From Peribacillus muralis (GTDB lineage: Bacteria; Bacillota; Bacilli; Bacillales; DSM-1321), in the NCBI RefSeq assembly GCF_001645685.2, contig NZ_CP017080.1, forward strand, positions 3,339,051 to 3,403,050: 64,000 nucleotides of DNA, written 5' to 3'. Below are positions 25,764 to 34,594 of the stretch, one piece after another. The notes beneath the pieces are model-generated. The model was not told the DNA's origin and did no database searches. It saw nothing but the letters and a program-made list of their open reading frames with translations. Both the position numbers and the translations under genes were made by a program. Numbering within the stretch: position 1 is the stretch's first letter; each line of letters opens with the position of its first letter.

Positions 25764-26207
25764 ATGTCAATCGAAATAGGCAGCAAAGTACAAGGTAAAG
25801 TAACAGGTATCACTAATTTTGGAGCATTCGTAGAATTACCAGGAGGCTCGACAGGTCTTGTGCATATCAGTGAGGTAGCAGATAGCTATGTAAAAGACGT
25901 CAATGACCATCTTAAAGTAGGCGACCAAATTGAAGTAAAAGTGATTAGTGAGAAAGACGGAAAAACTGCCTTGTCCATCAAAAAGGCTATAGATAGACCC
26001 GAAGGGCAAACCTCTTCTTATACCAAACGCCCACCACGCCAAGGGGATAGCCGTTCTAAAGATTTTCGTTCAAAAGGTAATTTCCAGCCAAAGGAAAATT
26101 TCGAAGATAAAATGGTTCGCTTTTTAAAGACTAGTGAAGAAAATTTATCGACTCTTAAACGCAGCACTGAATCGAAGCGCGGCGGCAGAGGCGGAAGACG
26201 CGGATAA
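25764..26207 (+). CDS. yabR: S1 RNA-binding domain protein, YabR-like
   Basis: The 147-residue protein begins with a single S1 domain (residues 4-75; IGSKVQGKVTGITNFGAFVEL, LVHISEVADSYVKDV, LSIKKA) followed by a basic disordered linker and a C-terminal helix ending KRGGRGGRRG. Both ends closely resemble B. subtilis YabR. Role: probable RNA or ribosome binding. It stands alone on the plus strand between spoIVFA and minD, whereas yabR in B. subtilis lies near divIC. It could be a relocated gene or a second copy. Confidence 0.85.
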   Translation: MSIEIGSKVQGKVTGITNFGAFVELPGGSTGLVHISEVADSYVKDVNDHLKVGDQIEVKVISEKDGKTALSIKKAIDRPEGQTSSYTKRPPRQGDSRSKDFRSKGNFQPKENFEDKMVRFLKTSEENLSTLKRSTESKRGGRGGRRG

Positions 26208-26235
26208 CCCATCTGCATTTTTCAACCATATGGAT

Positions 26236-26268
26236 AAGGCAAGCCAAGAACGCCGGCTTGCCTTTTTT
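26236..26268 (+). terminator. Rho-independent terminator of the yabR-like gene
   Basis: AAGGCAAGCC (26236-26245) pairs with GGCTTGCCTT (26255-26264) and is followed by a T-run to 26268. Confidence 0.88.
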
Positions 26269-26281
26269 ATATATGCGGAAG

Positions 26282-26315
26282 CAAAAAAAAGCGGGAGCAT
26301 CAAGTGCTCCCGCTT
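26282..26315 (-). terminator. Rho-independent terminator of minCD
   Basis: On the minus strand AGCGGGAGCA and TGCTCCCGCT form a perfect ten-base stem (26290-26299 with 26305-26314), followed by a T-run. It is about 70 bases past the minD stop. Confidence 0.88.
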
Positions 26316-26385
26316 CCAGAATCCAATTCAATTGGCTTACCAAGCAATCGTAATCAAGCCAGAGGTCAAGTCACCGAAAAAAAAC

Positions 26386-27189
26386 CTAGCGCACGCTAAA
26401 GAATTTTTTCAATTTGGACATGAAGCCCTTCGGTTCGATGCCGATAGGCGACAAAGGTACGGATTCACCAAGAATCCTGCGGGCTATGTTCCGATAGGCA
26501 AGTGAGACTCTATTGTCTGGATTATAGGCGATCGGTTCCTTTTTATTCGCAGCCACAATGACCTGGTCATCGTCGGGAATTACGCCAATTAAATCGATTT
26601 TAAGAAAATCGGTAACGCCGTCGATATCCATTTCTTCATCTTCATGAAGCAAATGGCCGCGTATCCGGTTGATGATCAATTGGGGCGGTTCGATTTGCTC
26701 CTCTTTTTCAAGCAAGCCAATGATGCGGTCTGCATCCCTGACAGCAGGTCTCTCCGCCGTCGTAACGATGATTGCCTTGTCTGCACCGGCGATGGCATTC
26801 CTGAAGCCCTGTTCAATGCCTGCGGGGCAGTCAATGAGGATATAATCATAGTCCGGCTTCATATCGCTTATGAGCTTCTTCATTTGCTCCTCATTCACAG
26901 CAGATTTATCACTATTTTGTGGAGCCGGAAGCAAATAAAGCAGATCCTCGAAGTGCTTATCTTTAATAAGCGCTTGATGTATCTTGCAGCGCCCTTCGAC
27001 CACATCGACCAAATCATAGATGATCCGATTTTCCAACCCCATGATCACATCCAAGTTCCGAAGACCGATATCCGTATCAATCAAGCAAACCTTTTTGCCT
27101 AGAAGAGCTAAAGATGTTCCCAAATTGGCGGAGGTAGTCGTTTTCCCGACACCACCCTTACCGGATGTTATAACTATTGCCTCTCCCAC
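26386..27189 (-). CDS. minD: septum site-determining ATPase MinD
   Basis: MinD is the membrane-bound ATPase that positions MinC at poles to block aberrant division. Of 267 residues, GKGGVGKTT (10-18) is the deviant Walker A, DTDIGLRNLD is switch-like, and the C-terminal amphipathic helix FMSKLKKFF is the membrane-targeting sequence. It lies two bases after minC in the same operon. No minE is present, as usual in Bacillus, where DivIVA takes the topological role. Confidence 0.98.
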   Translation of the reverse strand: MGEAIVITSGKGGVGKTTTSANLGTSLALLGKKVCLIDTDIGLRNLDVIMGLENRIIYDLVDVVEGRCKIHQALIKDKHFEDLLYLLPAPQNSDKSAVNEEQMKKLISDMKPDYDYILIDCPAGIEQGFRNAIAGADKAIIVTTAERPAVRDADRIIGLLEKEEQIEPPQLIINRIRGHLLHEDEEMDIDGVTDFLKIDLIGVIPDDDQVIVAANKKEPIAYNPDNRVSLAYRNIARRILGESVPLSPIGIEPKGFMSKLKKFFSVR

Positions 27190-27191
27190 GA

Positions 27192-27875
27192 TTAGAGACC
27201 CCCTTCTAATCTATTTAAATTAGGTCTATATTTCTTTAATACTTGCAGTTTATCGATGATGATATTTTCTTCTTCATCCATGAAGGCACATTCCAAATCA
27301 TGTCCCCATTTCGTATATTCGTCAGGAGATAAATTGACTTGTCCGGCAATGCGGAGCTGGGCAGGCTTCATGACCGAGGCCGCTATTATGGCCTCGTTAT
27401 TCCCCTTGTAGCCGGCATGGGCTATTCCCCTGAGCTGTCCCATGACATATATGCTGCCACCCGCGCGTACCGTTCCATCCGGATTGACATCCCCGATCAA
27501 AAGTAAATCTCCGGGAACTTCAAAAACCTGTCCAGATCTTATCACCTTGGTTACGGTCGTCACTTGGTTTTCGTCTTTCCAGCGGTTCGCTTCATCCTTT
27601 GTCAGGACATTCGAAATCATCTCATCTACGAAAAGCTTTTTCTTTTTGTGGATGACTTCTTTAATCATTTCTTCTTGTTTATCATCAAGATAGCGGTTCC
27701 CTGTATGTACTTTAACGGAAATGGACGGGTCATTTTCTTGAAACTGATAGTTTGCCGAAAGCTTCGCTTCTAACTCTTTCAATAATTCGGAAAATGAGCA
27801 AGAATCATCGAGATGAAGCATAAACCCGTCTTTTGTTCCCTTAATCATGACATTTTGCTGAATTCTTTTATTCAT
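27192..27875 (-). CDS. minC: septum site-determining protein MinC
   Basis: MinC inhibits FtsZ assembly near poles. The 227-residue protein has an N-terminal FtsZ-inhibitory domain (residues 1-100) and a C-terminal beta-helix with VTKVIRSGQVFEVPGDLLLIG, RAGGSIYVMGQLRGIAHAG (positions here about 110-155), the MinD-binding and dimerisation region. It is directly upstream of minD. A 113-base gap separates it from mreD, in which no terminator was obvious, so mre-min read-through is possible. Confidence 0.96.
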   Translation of the reverse strand: MNKRIQQNVMIKGTKDGFMLHLDDSCSFSELLKELEAKLSANYQFQENDPSISVKVHTGNRYLDDKQEEMIKEVIHKKKKLFVDEMISNVLTKDEANRWKDENQVTTVTKVIRSGQVFEVPGDLLLIGDVNPDGTVRAGGSIYVMGQLRGIAHAGYKGNNEAIIAASVMKPAQLRIAGQVNLSPDEYTKWGHDLECAFMDEEENIIIDKLQVLKKYRPNLNRLEGGL

Positions 27876-27988
27876 GACGTTTGTTTCACCTCAATGAAAT
27901 ATAATTCGACATAGGAAAACAAATTTCCTTTTTCTATGATCCCGGAAAGGAGAAAATACTTTCCTGCCTGCTCTCGGACATTGAAACG

Positions 27989-28507
27989 TTATTCCGCGTC
28001 TCCTTGCAAATCAAGCTTTTCAAATATTCTCTTTAAAGGATAGCAGCTGACGATGATGAATGCGAGGTTCAATAACAAGGTCGGCAGCAATCTCCTTTTT
28101 GCGAATTCACCGAATGGCATATCGGCGAAAGAAAGGATGGTATTCATCTGAAAGATGACCAGCTCTAAAACGGCCGTGAATACAAAAGCCGTCAAACAGG
28201 CAATCAATATATTATTTTGCAGGATTTTCATGCATTTTGAAATCAAGTAGGCAAGAAAAGGAAGCAGGAACATATAGATCCCCAAGATTTCCGTATACAC
28301 GACATCATAGGTCAATCCAAGGATGGCCCCATAAAGCATGCCCATTTTCCTGGAGCCGTACATGGTCAGGAAAAAAATGAAAATCATCATGAAATGGGGA
28401 ACCAGGATTTTATCGTCCCCGAATGTATCACCAGCAAATAGCTGCGCGAAGATGCTTTCAAAAACAAAAAAAACCAAGGCTATAAAAGAAAGGATGAATT
28501 GTTTCAC
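27989..28507 (-). CDS. mreD: rod shape-determining protein MreD
   Basis: MreD is a polytopic membrane protein of the elongasome linking MreB to the wall synthesis enzymes. The 172-residue sequence is hydrophobic with about five spans and contains the family-like segments MYGSRKMGMLYGAILGLTYDV and GIYMFLLPFLAYLISK. Its start overlaps the mreC stop by four bases (ATGA), so the two are coupled. The gene order mreB-mreC-mreD-minC-minD is the Bacillus order. Confidence 0.93.
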   Translation of the reverse strand: MKQFILSFIALVFFVFESIFAQLFAGDTFGDDKILVPHFMMIFIFFLTMYGSRKMGMLYGAILGLTYDVVYTEILGIYMFLLPFLAYLISKCMKILQNNILIACLTAFVFTAVLELVIFQMNTILSFADMPFGEFAKRRLLPTLLLNLAFIIVSCYPLKRIFEKLDLQGDAE

Positions 28508-29373
28508 TCCACTTCATCCTCCCCATCGCTTTCATCCGCTACCCCGCCAACTTCACGTTGAACGACCATAACATTATTTATATCGTATAAATCCGTGGCA
28601 GGTTCGATATACGCCGTCTGATTCAGTCCATATTGATCCACTTTGACATCAACCACTTTTCCGATCAATAGACCTTTAGGGAAGATCCCTCCATAACCGG
28701 AAGTGATGACCGTAGAACCCTTCTTGATTTTTTTATCATATGGAATCCGTTTCATTAACAAAAGGTTCCTTTTATCATCGAATCCTTCGATCAAACCGTA
28801 TGCTTTATCACCTTGGACGATCGCCGAGACACGGTTGGCTTTATCGATCGAGCTTAAGAGCTGAACAGAAGCCGTGAAATCAGTCGCCGATTTAACCTTG
28901 CCCACAAGCACATTGGACTTGATGACCGCCATATTCTTTTCTACCCCATTACGCTTTCCTTTATTGATCGTCAGCATTTCATTCCAACGGTCAGGATTAC
29001 GGCCGATGACCGTCGATTGAATCGATGAATACTTCCGGAGGTCATCTTCTTTTTTGAGGTTATCGCGAAATTCATCATTTTCTTCTTTTAAATCCTGAAC
29101 TTGGGTTTTCAATAATACATATTCATCCAAGCGGGCCTTCAACTTTTTGTTTTCATCGTATGTATGCTGAAGATCTTTTAAGCCCCCTACAAAACCTGTT
29201 ATACCCGATACTGGCTTATTAAACACATTTCCAACCCAGCCTGTCGTGTCTTTCAGGAATTGCTCCGGCCATGTCAACTCTTCTCTCTCCTTTAAGGAAA
29301 AACCGATCAATGCCACGAGAACGATGATACTAACGAGCAAGAGAAGGAGCTTTTTATTAAAAAACTGTGGCAT
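28504..29373 (-). CDS. mreC: rod shape-determining protein MreC
   Basis: MreC is a bitopic protein whose extracytoplasmic domain scaffolds the elongasome. The 289-residue protein has a transmembrane helix at residues 8-25, a coiled coil (about 65-112, LKDLQHTYDENKKLKARLDE region) and the beta-barrel domain with VIGRNPDRWNEMLTINKG and TSGYGGIFPKGLLIGKV. An AGAGGTGCAATT site precedes the ATG. Upstream lies an unusual 15-bp repeat and the mreB terminator. Confidence 0.95.
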   Translation of the reverse strand: MPQFFNKKLLLLLVSIIVLVALIGFSLKEREELTWPEQFLKDTTGWVGNVFNKPVSGITGFVGGLKDLQHTYDENKKLKARLDEYVLLKTQVQDLKEENDEFRDNLKKEDDLRKYSSIQSTVIGRNPDRWNEMLTINKGKRNGVEKNMAVIKSNVLVGKVKSATDFTASVQLLSSIDKANRVSAIVQGDKAYGLIEGFDDKRNLLLMKRIPYDKKIKKGSTVITSGYGGIFPKGLLIGKVVDVKVDQYGLNQTAYIEPATDLYDINNVMVVQREVGGVADESDGEDEVE

Positions 29374-29399
29374 GATAATTGCACCTCTATCTAAAAATC

Positions 29400-29459
29400 T
29401 AAAATCTCAACACTTAAAATCCTAATACTTAAAATTTTTACGTCTAAAATCTTAATATC
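29400..29459 (-). repeat. 15-bp tandem repeat (four units) upstream of mreC
   Basis: Four contiguous 15-base units, 29400-29414, 29415-29429, 29430-29444 and 29445-29459, each begin TAAAAT on the plus strand (for example TAAAATCTCAACACT, TAAAATCCTAATACT, TAAAATCTTAATATC). A degenerate partial copy lies at 29391-29399. They sit 27 bases upstream of the mreC start, in the stretch between the mreB terminator and the mreC ribosome site. No function is known to me. Confidence 0.85.
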
Positions 29460-29510
29460 AAAAATGCGTTTCCTGTGCTATCGGGTCATGAAGCGCTTGA
29501 ACATAAGAAA

Positions 29511-29547
29511 AACCGGCTCAAAATTGCAACCTTTTGTTGAGCCGGCT
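29511..29547 (-). terminator. terminator after mreB
   Basis: On the minus strand AGCCGGCTCAA (complement of 29537-29547) pairs with TTGAGCCGGTT (complement of 29511-29521), with one G-T pair, and TTT follows. It may limit transcription from mreB into mreCD. Confidence 0.75.
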
Positions 29548-29566
29548 CCTATTTGAGAAGATATGC

Positions 29567-30586
29567 TTATCGGGAATCTCTTGATTTAGTTTTGAATAAA
29601 TGAATGTGGTCCAACGCTTTCCCCGTGCCGATCGCGACACAATCAAGCGGATCTTCGGCGATGATCACCGGCATTTGCGTTTCTTCGCTGATGACTTTAT
29701 CCAAATTACGCAGCAAAGCGCCTCCGCCCGTCAACACGATGCCTCTGTCCATGATGTCAGCGGCCAATTCAGGTGGTGTTTTTTCAAGTGTGTTTTTCAC
29801 GGAATCCACAATCGCAGAAACTGTATCGCCTAATGCTTTCGAAATTTCATCTGCTGTAATTTCAATCGTCTTCGGTAGACCAGTCAATAAGTCACGGCCG
29901 CGAATTTCCATGTTATCGACGCCTTCCGTGTCACCGGCAGAACCAATTTCCATTTTGATCGCTTCAGCAGTACGCTCACCAATCATCAAGTTGTAGTTTT
30001 TGCGTATGTAAACGATAATGGCATCATCCATTTCGTCACCAGCAATGCGGATGGATTGGCTTGTAACGATTCCGCCAAGGGAAATGATCGCCACTTCCGT
30101 CGTACCTCCGCCGATATCCACGACCATGCTGCCTGTAGGTTCCCAAACAGGAAGGTCTGCACCGATCGCCGCTGCAAACGGTTCTTCGATAGGGTATGCA
30201 TCACGTGCACCGGCTTGTCTGGCAGCATCGATGACAGCACGCTGCTCAACTGCCGTTATTCCAGAAGGCACGCAGATCATGACATATGGCTTGTTACCGA
30301 ATACACCCTTTTTTTGAGCTTCTTTCATATAGTACTTCATCATGGTAGCCGTCGTTTCATAATCGGCAATTACCCCATCTTTCATCGGACGAAGGGCAAC
30401 CACGTTTCCTGGTGTACGGCCGATCATGTTCTTTGCATCATTCCCGACTGCAACGATTTGCTTTGTATCGGTTTGAACCGCAACAACCGATGGTTCGCGA
30501 ACTGCAATCCCTTTTCCTTTCACATATACGAGTGTGTTAGCCGTTCCTAAATCAATCCCTATATCTCTAGCGCCTATTCCAAACAT
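29567..30586 (-). CDS. mreB: rod shape-determining actin homologue MreB
   Basis: MreB forms membrane-associated filaments that guide lateral wall synthesis. ATG at 30586 gives [22 protein letters not shown] (22 residues counted from the start) with GGGAG upstream and a 339-residue product. Actin-fold motifs are DLGTANTLV (phosphate 1), [10 protein letters not shown] (phosphate 2) and [11 protein letters not shown] (adenosine). A 24-codon upstream extension is open but is not family-like. The 148 bases between mreB and radC presumably contain its promoter; no box pair was convincing. Confidence 0.97.
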   Translation of the reverse strand: MFGIGARDIGIDLGTANTLVYVKGKGIAVREPSVVAVQTDTKQIVAVGNDAKNMIGRTPGNVVALRPMKDGVIADYETTATMMKYYMKEAQKKGVFGNKPYVMICVPSGITAVEQRAVIDAARQAGARDAYPIEEPFAAAIGADLPVWEPTGSMVVDIGGGTTEVAIISLGGIVTSQSIRIAGDEMDDAIIVYIRKNYNLMIGERTAEAIKMEIGSAGDTEGVDNMEIRGRDLLTGLPKTIEITADEISKALGDTVSAIVDSVKNTLEKTPPELAADIMDRGIVLTGGGALLRNLDKVISEETQMPVIIAEDPLDCVAIGTGKALDHIHLFKTKSRDSR

Positions 30587-30734
30587 TGGTATCTCCCTTT
30601 CGTAAACAAAAATGCCTTTTTTTATAAGTTCAACATGTAATTTGTCGTTTTTTGACAATAAGAGTTTTGAAAAAGTTTCCTCTTTTAAAAATCATAAACA
30701 ATATTATATCGTATCGTCAAAAATTTTGATAGTG

Positions 30735-31421
30735 TCATAAATAACCTTTTTCCTTCAAACTAACATATTTATGCTCCCCGATAATGATGTGGTCCAATAC
30801 CTCGATCCCGATAATTCTACCACATTCGACTAATCTTTTCGTCACTTCAATATCTTCTCGGCTAGGAGTGGGGTCTCCGGAGGGGTGGTTATGAAGACAG
30901 ATGATAGAGGCGGCAGACCTTCTGAAAGCTTCTTTAAAAACCTCTCGGGGGTGCACGATTGAAGCATTGAGGCTGCCGATGAAGACTGTTGTTTTTTGAA
31001 GCACTTGATTTTTCGTATTTAAATAGAGGCAGACGAAATGTTCCTGCGACAAAAACCGCATTTCCTCCATGCAGTAATTGGCCCCGTCTTCAGGGGAACG
31101 AATCACATAGCGATCTTGATCATTCAATCGATTGATCCTCCTGCCAAGCTCGACTGATGCCAGAATATGAATTGCCTTCGCTTCACCTATTCCTTTGATC
31201 CCGGTCAATTCCTCCACGGTAGCTTCTTTTAACAGACGCAGGCCTTTGACGGAATTGATGAGCCTGCCAGCTAGTTGCAGTACGGATTCTTCCCTTGTTC
31301 CCGTTCTCAATAGCAGCGCAAGCAATTCCTGGTTGGAGAGGCTTTGCGGCCCGTCCTCCAGAAACCGTTCGCGCGGTCTCTCTTCTTTTGGGTAATCCCG
31401 TATTAACATTTTTTCACTCAA
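30735..31421 (-). CDS. radC: RadC family JAB-domain protein
   Basis: The 228-residue protein has an N-terminal helix-hairpin-helix region (TGIKGIGEAKAIHILA, about residues 73-88) and a C-terminal MPN/JAB domain whose metal motif HNHPSGDPTPSREDI starts at His177 (His177, His179, Asp190-type arrangement). Although named for DNA repair, its function is unsettled. It lies between maf and mreB in the conserved Bacillus cluster. Confidence 0.95.
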   Translation of the reverse strand: MSEKMLIRDYPKEERPRERFLEDGPQSLSNQELLALLLRTGTREESVLQLAGRLINSVKGLRLLKEATVEELTGIKGIGEAKAIHILASVELGRRINRLNDQDRYVIRSPEDGANYCMEEMRFLSQEHFVCLYLNTKNQVLQKTTVFIGSLNASIVHPREVFKEAFRRSAASIICLHNHPSGDPTPSREDIEVTKRLVECGRIIGIEVLDHIIIGEHKYVSLKEKGYL

Positions 31422-31465
31422 AACATCCGCCCTCCCATAGAATGGGAGATGCCAGAAGAGATCTA

Positions 31466-32035
31466 TCAGCCTAAGTCCGCCTGCATCGACTTGAGCTCAC
31501 GGGCCAATCTTGAAACCGGAAGCCCGACGACAGAGAAATAGTCCCCTTTGATTTGTTTGACAAGCAGGGATCCGTATCCTTGTATCCCGTAGCCGCCAGC
31601 TTTATCAAAAGGTTCCCCGCTATCCAGATAACGGTCGATTTCAGCTTCTGGCAGCTCCCAAAATGTCACTTCCGTTTTTTCCGCGAACACTTTGCAATGC
31701 TCACCGAATAAGATGGCAACACCCGTATATACATCATGTGTCCTGCCAGATAACATCTCCAGCATCCTTTTTCCATCCGCTCGGCTTGTTGGCTTGCCTA
31801 ATATCCTTCCATCAAGGACGACAACCGTGTCCGAACCGATTACCCAGCGTTCCTGATACGCTGCTGCAATGGCTTTCGCTTTACGCGAGGCAAGCTCTTT
31901 CACCGCAGCATCCGGACACATCGTATCATCAATACTTTCATCGACATTGGAATTGATGCTTTCGAAGGGGATTTGTAGAAATTGCAGAAGTTCTTTGCGA
32001 CGTGGTGATGAAGAAGCTAAAATCAATGGCTGCAT
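31466..32035 (-). CDS. maf: nucleoside triphosphate pyrophosphatase Maf
   Basis: Maf hydrolyses non-canonical or pyrimidine NTPs and affects septation when overproduced. The 189-residue protein starts MQPLILASSSPRRKELLQFL, the substrate-binding signature, and has SDTVVVLDGRILGKP and DKAGGYGIQGYGSLLV, typical of the dTTP/UTP subgroup. It is downstream of spoIIB and upstream of radC by 44 bases. Confidence 0.96.
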   Translation of the reverse strand: MQPLILASSSPRRKELLQFLQIPFESINSNVDESIDDTMCPDAAVKELASRKAKAIAAAYQERWVIGSDTVVVLDGRILGKPTSRADGKRMLEMLSGRTHDVYTGVAILFGEHCKVFAEKTEVTFWELPEAEIDRYLDSGEPFDKAGGYGIQGYGSLLVKQIKGDYFSVVGLPVSRLARELKSMQADLG

Positions 32036-32227
32036 AATTAAAAGGTCACCTTTCTTTACATAGGGAGATACATATCTATCCTATCAAATTATTATGCAAT
32101 CCACAATTATTGTTTACTAGGAATCGACAAATCTGGAGAAGTATTTCCCGGAAAATAAAAAAAGCTGTCACCTGACAGTTTCTTGATGGGGAGCTTGTCC
32201 GGTTGGATAGCTCCCTGTACTCGTCAG

Positions 32228-33199
32228 TTAACTTGCTGAACTTTGGTAACTCGATAAAAATTCCAGAAGGCTTCCTTGTGCCTGCAGTAGCTTGTCTTCC
32301 TTTTTGGAAAGCTCAAATTCGGCGATCGACTCTGCCGCAGCAGACAGGTCAGCATTCATTTTCGATAACTCTGTCGACACTTTCGCCGTTTTCAATTCAT
32401 TCAGGTTTTTCTTCAGCGCTTCTCTGTTCACTGTCGCTTCCTTACCGCGAAGCTTGGCAGCGGATATTTCCGCTAACGAAGCATATACATTCTTCATCTT
32501 GTCGAGAGTTTGCTCATCTCCTCCATTTTTTACAGAGCCTTCCAAATTGATTTCCTTCCAATATACATCCACATCATAGGATTTCAAGAATAAGGCCAGC
32601 TCCTTACTTGAAGCTAGACTCTCTGCGGAACCCAGGAATAAATAATAGCTGTCTTCCACTTTGAAAATTTCAGCGGGAACCTTCTTTTCCAAAATTTTCT
32701 TTTGTATTTGCTTAGCCGCATCCTCGCTGCTGAACACTCCTCCCTGAACAAGGAATGTCTTCAACTGGTTCCCATTCTCCTTCACTGCCGCTTTTTTATC
32801 CTCAACTGGAGCCTTCGTTGAAATGGGAGTCTCGACTGATGGAACCGCGGCTTTTTCCCTGGTGATCGTTTTAACGGCAATCAAGCCAAGAATCGACCCA
32901 AAAAACACGGCACAAATGACGGCGATCAAAAATGTTTTAATCGGCCTATTTCCCGAGCCTTTTCGTGAGCTGGCACCAAAACCGATAAGCTTCGGCATTT
33001 TCTTCTTTGGAGGTGAAGGGACCAATACAATCTTGTTCTCATTCATTTCATCAGGAAGTATCCATTCGAAACTCTCATCTTGTTGCTCCTGCTCTTCACT
33101 CGCTGCCTCTTCGCTTTCCATTCTGCCATTATCGGCAAACACTTTTTCTTCCCCATTAATTTTAATCGTGACACCTTTGCTTTTTCCTGACTTGCCCAC
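32228..33199 (-). CDS. spoIIB: stage II sporulation protein B (SPOR domain)
   Basis: SpoIIB helps localise engulfment proteins to the septum. The product (about 323 residues) has a charged N-terminus (KGVTIKINGEEKVF), an acidic stretch, one transmembrane helix (residues about 89-110, TFLIAVICAVFFGSILGLIAV) and an extracytoplasmic SPOR-like domain (TFLVQGGVFSSEDAAKQIQ). GTG at 33199 is chosen because GGAGG is seven bases upstream, whereas the ATG at 33247 has none. Position between comC and maf supports the name. Sequence identity is weak, as is usual for SpoIIB. Confidence 0.85.
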   Translation of the reverse strand: MGKSGKSKGVTIKINGEEKVFADNGRMESEEAASEEQEQQDESFEWILPDEMNENKIVLVPSPPKKKMPKLIGFGASSRKGSGNRPIKTFLIAVICAVFFGSILGLIAVKTITREKAAVPSVETPISTKAPVEDKKAAVKENGNQLKTFLVQGGVFSSEDAAKQIQKKILEKKVPAEIFKVEDSYYLFLGSAESLASSKELALFLKSYDVDVYWKEINLEGSVKNGGDEQTLDKMKNVYASLAEISAAKLRGKEATVNREALKKNLNELKTAKVSTELSKMNADLSAAAESIAEFELSKKEDKLLQAQGSLLEFLSSYQSSAS

Positions 33200-33505
33200 T
33201 TTTTTTCCTCCTCTCCTAATCATTTTTTTCATCCTATCATAGTGCAAAAAAAAAATAACAAGACTTTTGTCGTCTTGTCATTAATAGGTTTCGTCAAATT
33301 TCCCTTTTGCCGGCTACTGGATTACACGGCACTCCGAAGTGACTGGTACTTCTGGTTCATTGCCGCATCATTATCCGTGCCTCACCAATTACGAGCCACT
33401 CCGATTCTTCATTTTCACCTGTAAGCGAATGGGGGAAATTCACTAGCTTTGCTTACAGAGGGGAATTGTGACAAATTCCCACTTTTATGGAATGGTCCTT
33501 TACGC
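33200..33505. other. 306-base spacer between comC and spoIIB
   Basis: It holds the comC terminator (33243-33278) and must hold the spoIIB promoter, which I could not assign. No coding frame is supported. Confidence 0.4.
33243..33278 (-). terminator. terminator after comC
   Basis: On the minus strand ACAAGAC (complement of 33272-33278) and GTCTTGT (complement of 33258-33264) form a seven-base stem followed by TATTTTTTTTT. It overlaps the open frame upstream of the chosen spoIIB start, which supports starting spoIIB at 33199. Confidence 0.75.
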
Positions 33506-34258
33506 TCATCTTAGGAAGCTTGCGTACAAATGCACAATGTGATCGCCCCAAAAATAAGCCGTCAATGTCCCAAAAACGATGTACGGGCCGAATGGTATGA
33601 CGGTTTTCTTTTCTAGGACGCCGGTGAGCATACCGATGATGCCAAGGATCGCCCCATAAAAGCTCGCAAAAAGAAAGGACAATAGCATCAGCTTCGTTCC
33701 CAGTGCAAATCCTATCACGGCAAACAGTTTGATGTCCCCGCCGCCCATACCGCCCTTGCTCACTATGGCAATCAAGAGAAGCAGACTGAAGCCCATCAAG
33801 GCCCCAGCTATTGAATCCCACCATGGAGACAGCGGGAATGATACTCTCAGCATAATGAAAATCACCATAAAGAAAAGTAGGATTTTATCAGGTATGAGCA
33901 TATAAATCACATCGGATACCAAGATGATCATCAATAATGAGATCAAGGTCCAGCAAATAAGAAGCTCGTCAGACCAGCCTAGGACTAGTGGTGCAGAGGC
34001 AAATAATGTGCCAGTCAGCAGTTCCACGACTGGGTATATGGGGGATATTCCAGCTCTGCAGCCCCGGCATTTACCGCCCTGCAGCATATAGGAAATAACC
34101 GGTATCAGCTCGAAGGACGTCAAGGTACGCCCACAGGAGGGGCAAGCGGAGCGACGGTTCACAAATGGCTGACTTACCGGAACACTTAAACCGACAACGT
34201 TAAAAAATGAGCCCAAAACTAAACCAAGGACGAAGAGATAAATATGGATACTTATCAT
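33506..34258 (-). CDS. comC: type IV prepilin peptidase ComC
   Basis: ComC processes the ComG pseudopilins needed for DNA uptake. The 250-residue protein starts MISIHIYLFVLGLVLGSFFN and has two CxxC pairs (Cys39/Cys42 and Cys64/Cys67) in the cytoplasmic methyltransferase-like loop. About seven membrane spans follow, with the aspartic protease residues Asp116 (VSDVIYMLIPD) and Asp175 (MGGGDIKLFA). ATG at 34258 agrees with the B. subtilis start; a longer frame reaches 34342. The 336 bases upstream to folC contain no other gene I can support. Confidence 0.95.
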   Translation of the reverse strand: MISIHIYLFVLGLVLGSFFNVVGLSVPVSQPFVNRRSACPSCGRTLTSFELIPVISYMLQGGKCRGCRAGISPIYPVVELLTGTLFASAPLVLGWSDELLICWTLISLLMIILVSDVIYMLIPDKILLFFMVIFIMLRVSFPLSPWWDSIAGALMGFSLLLLIAIVSKGGMGGGDIKLFAVIGFALGTKLMLLSFLFASFYGAILGIIGMLTGVLEKKTVIPFGPYIVFGTLTAYFWGDHIVHLYASFLR

Positions 34259-34594
34259 ATATGTATTCTGCACAAGGAATTCATCTGTACAGGCTCCTTC
34301 ATCAGCACGTTCCATTCCTTTGCCAGGATATTCATTGTACAATGCCCGCTACGGTACTTCATCGCCAATCATCTCCCCGTATATCATTCTCCTCCATGCC
34401 TTCCCTTCTGTAAAAATCCCCATCCTCTATTGATTCCAGTCATCTACAAACAATATATAAGCATATTTTAACAAATATACTAGATGTTAGCTGACATTGA
34501 CTTCATAATAAGCCAAGGAATCCGGCAACGATCCTTTGCTGCTGCGCACATTTCCTTCACGCCAACGGGATTAATCTTTCCCGAACCAGATCAG

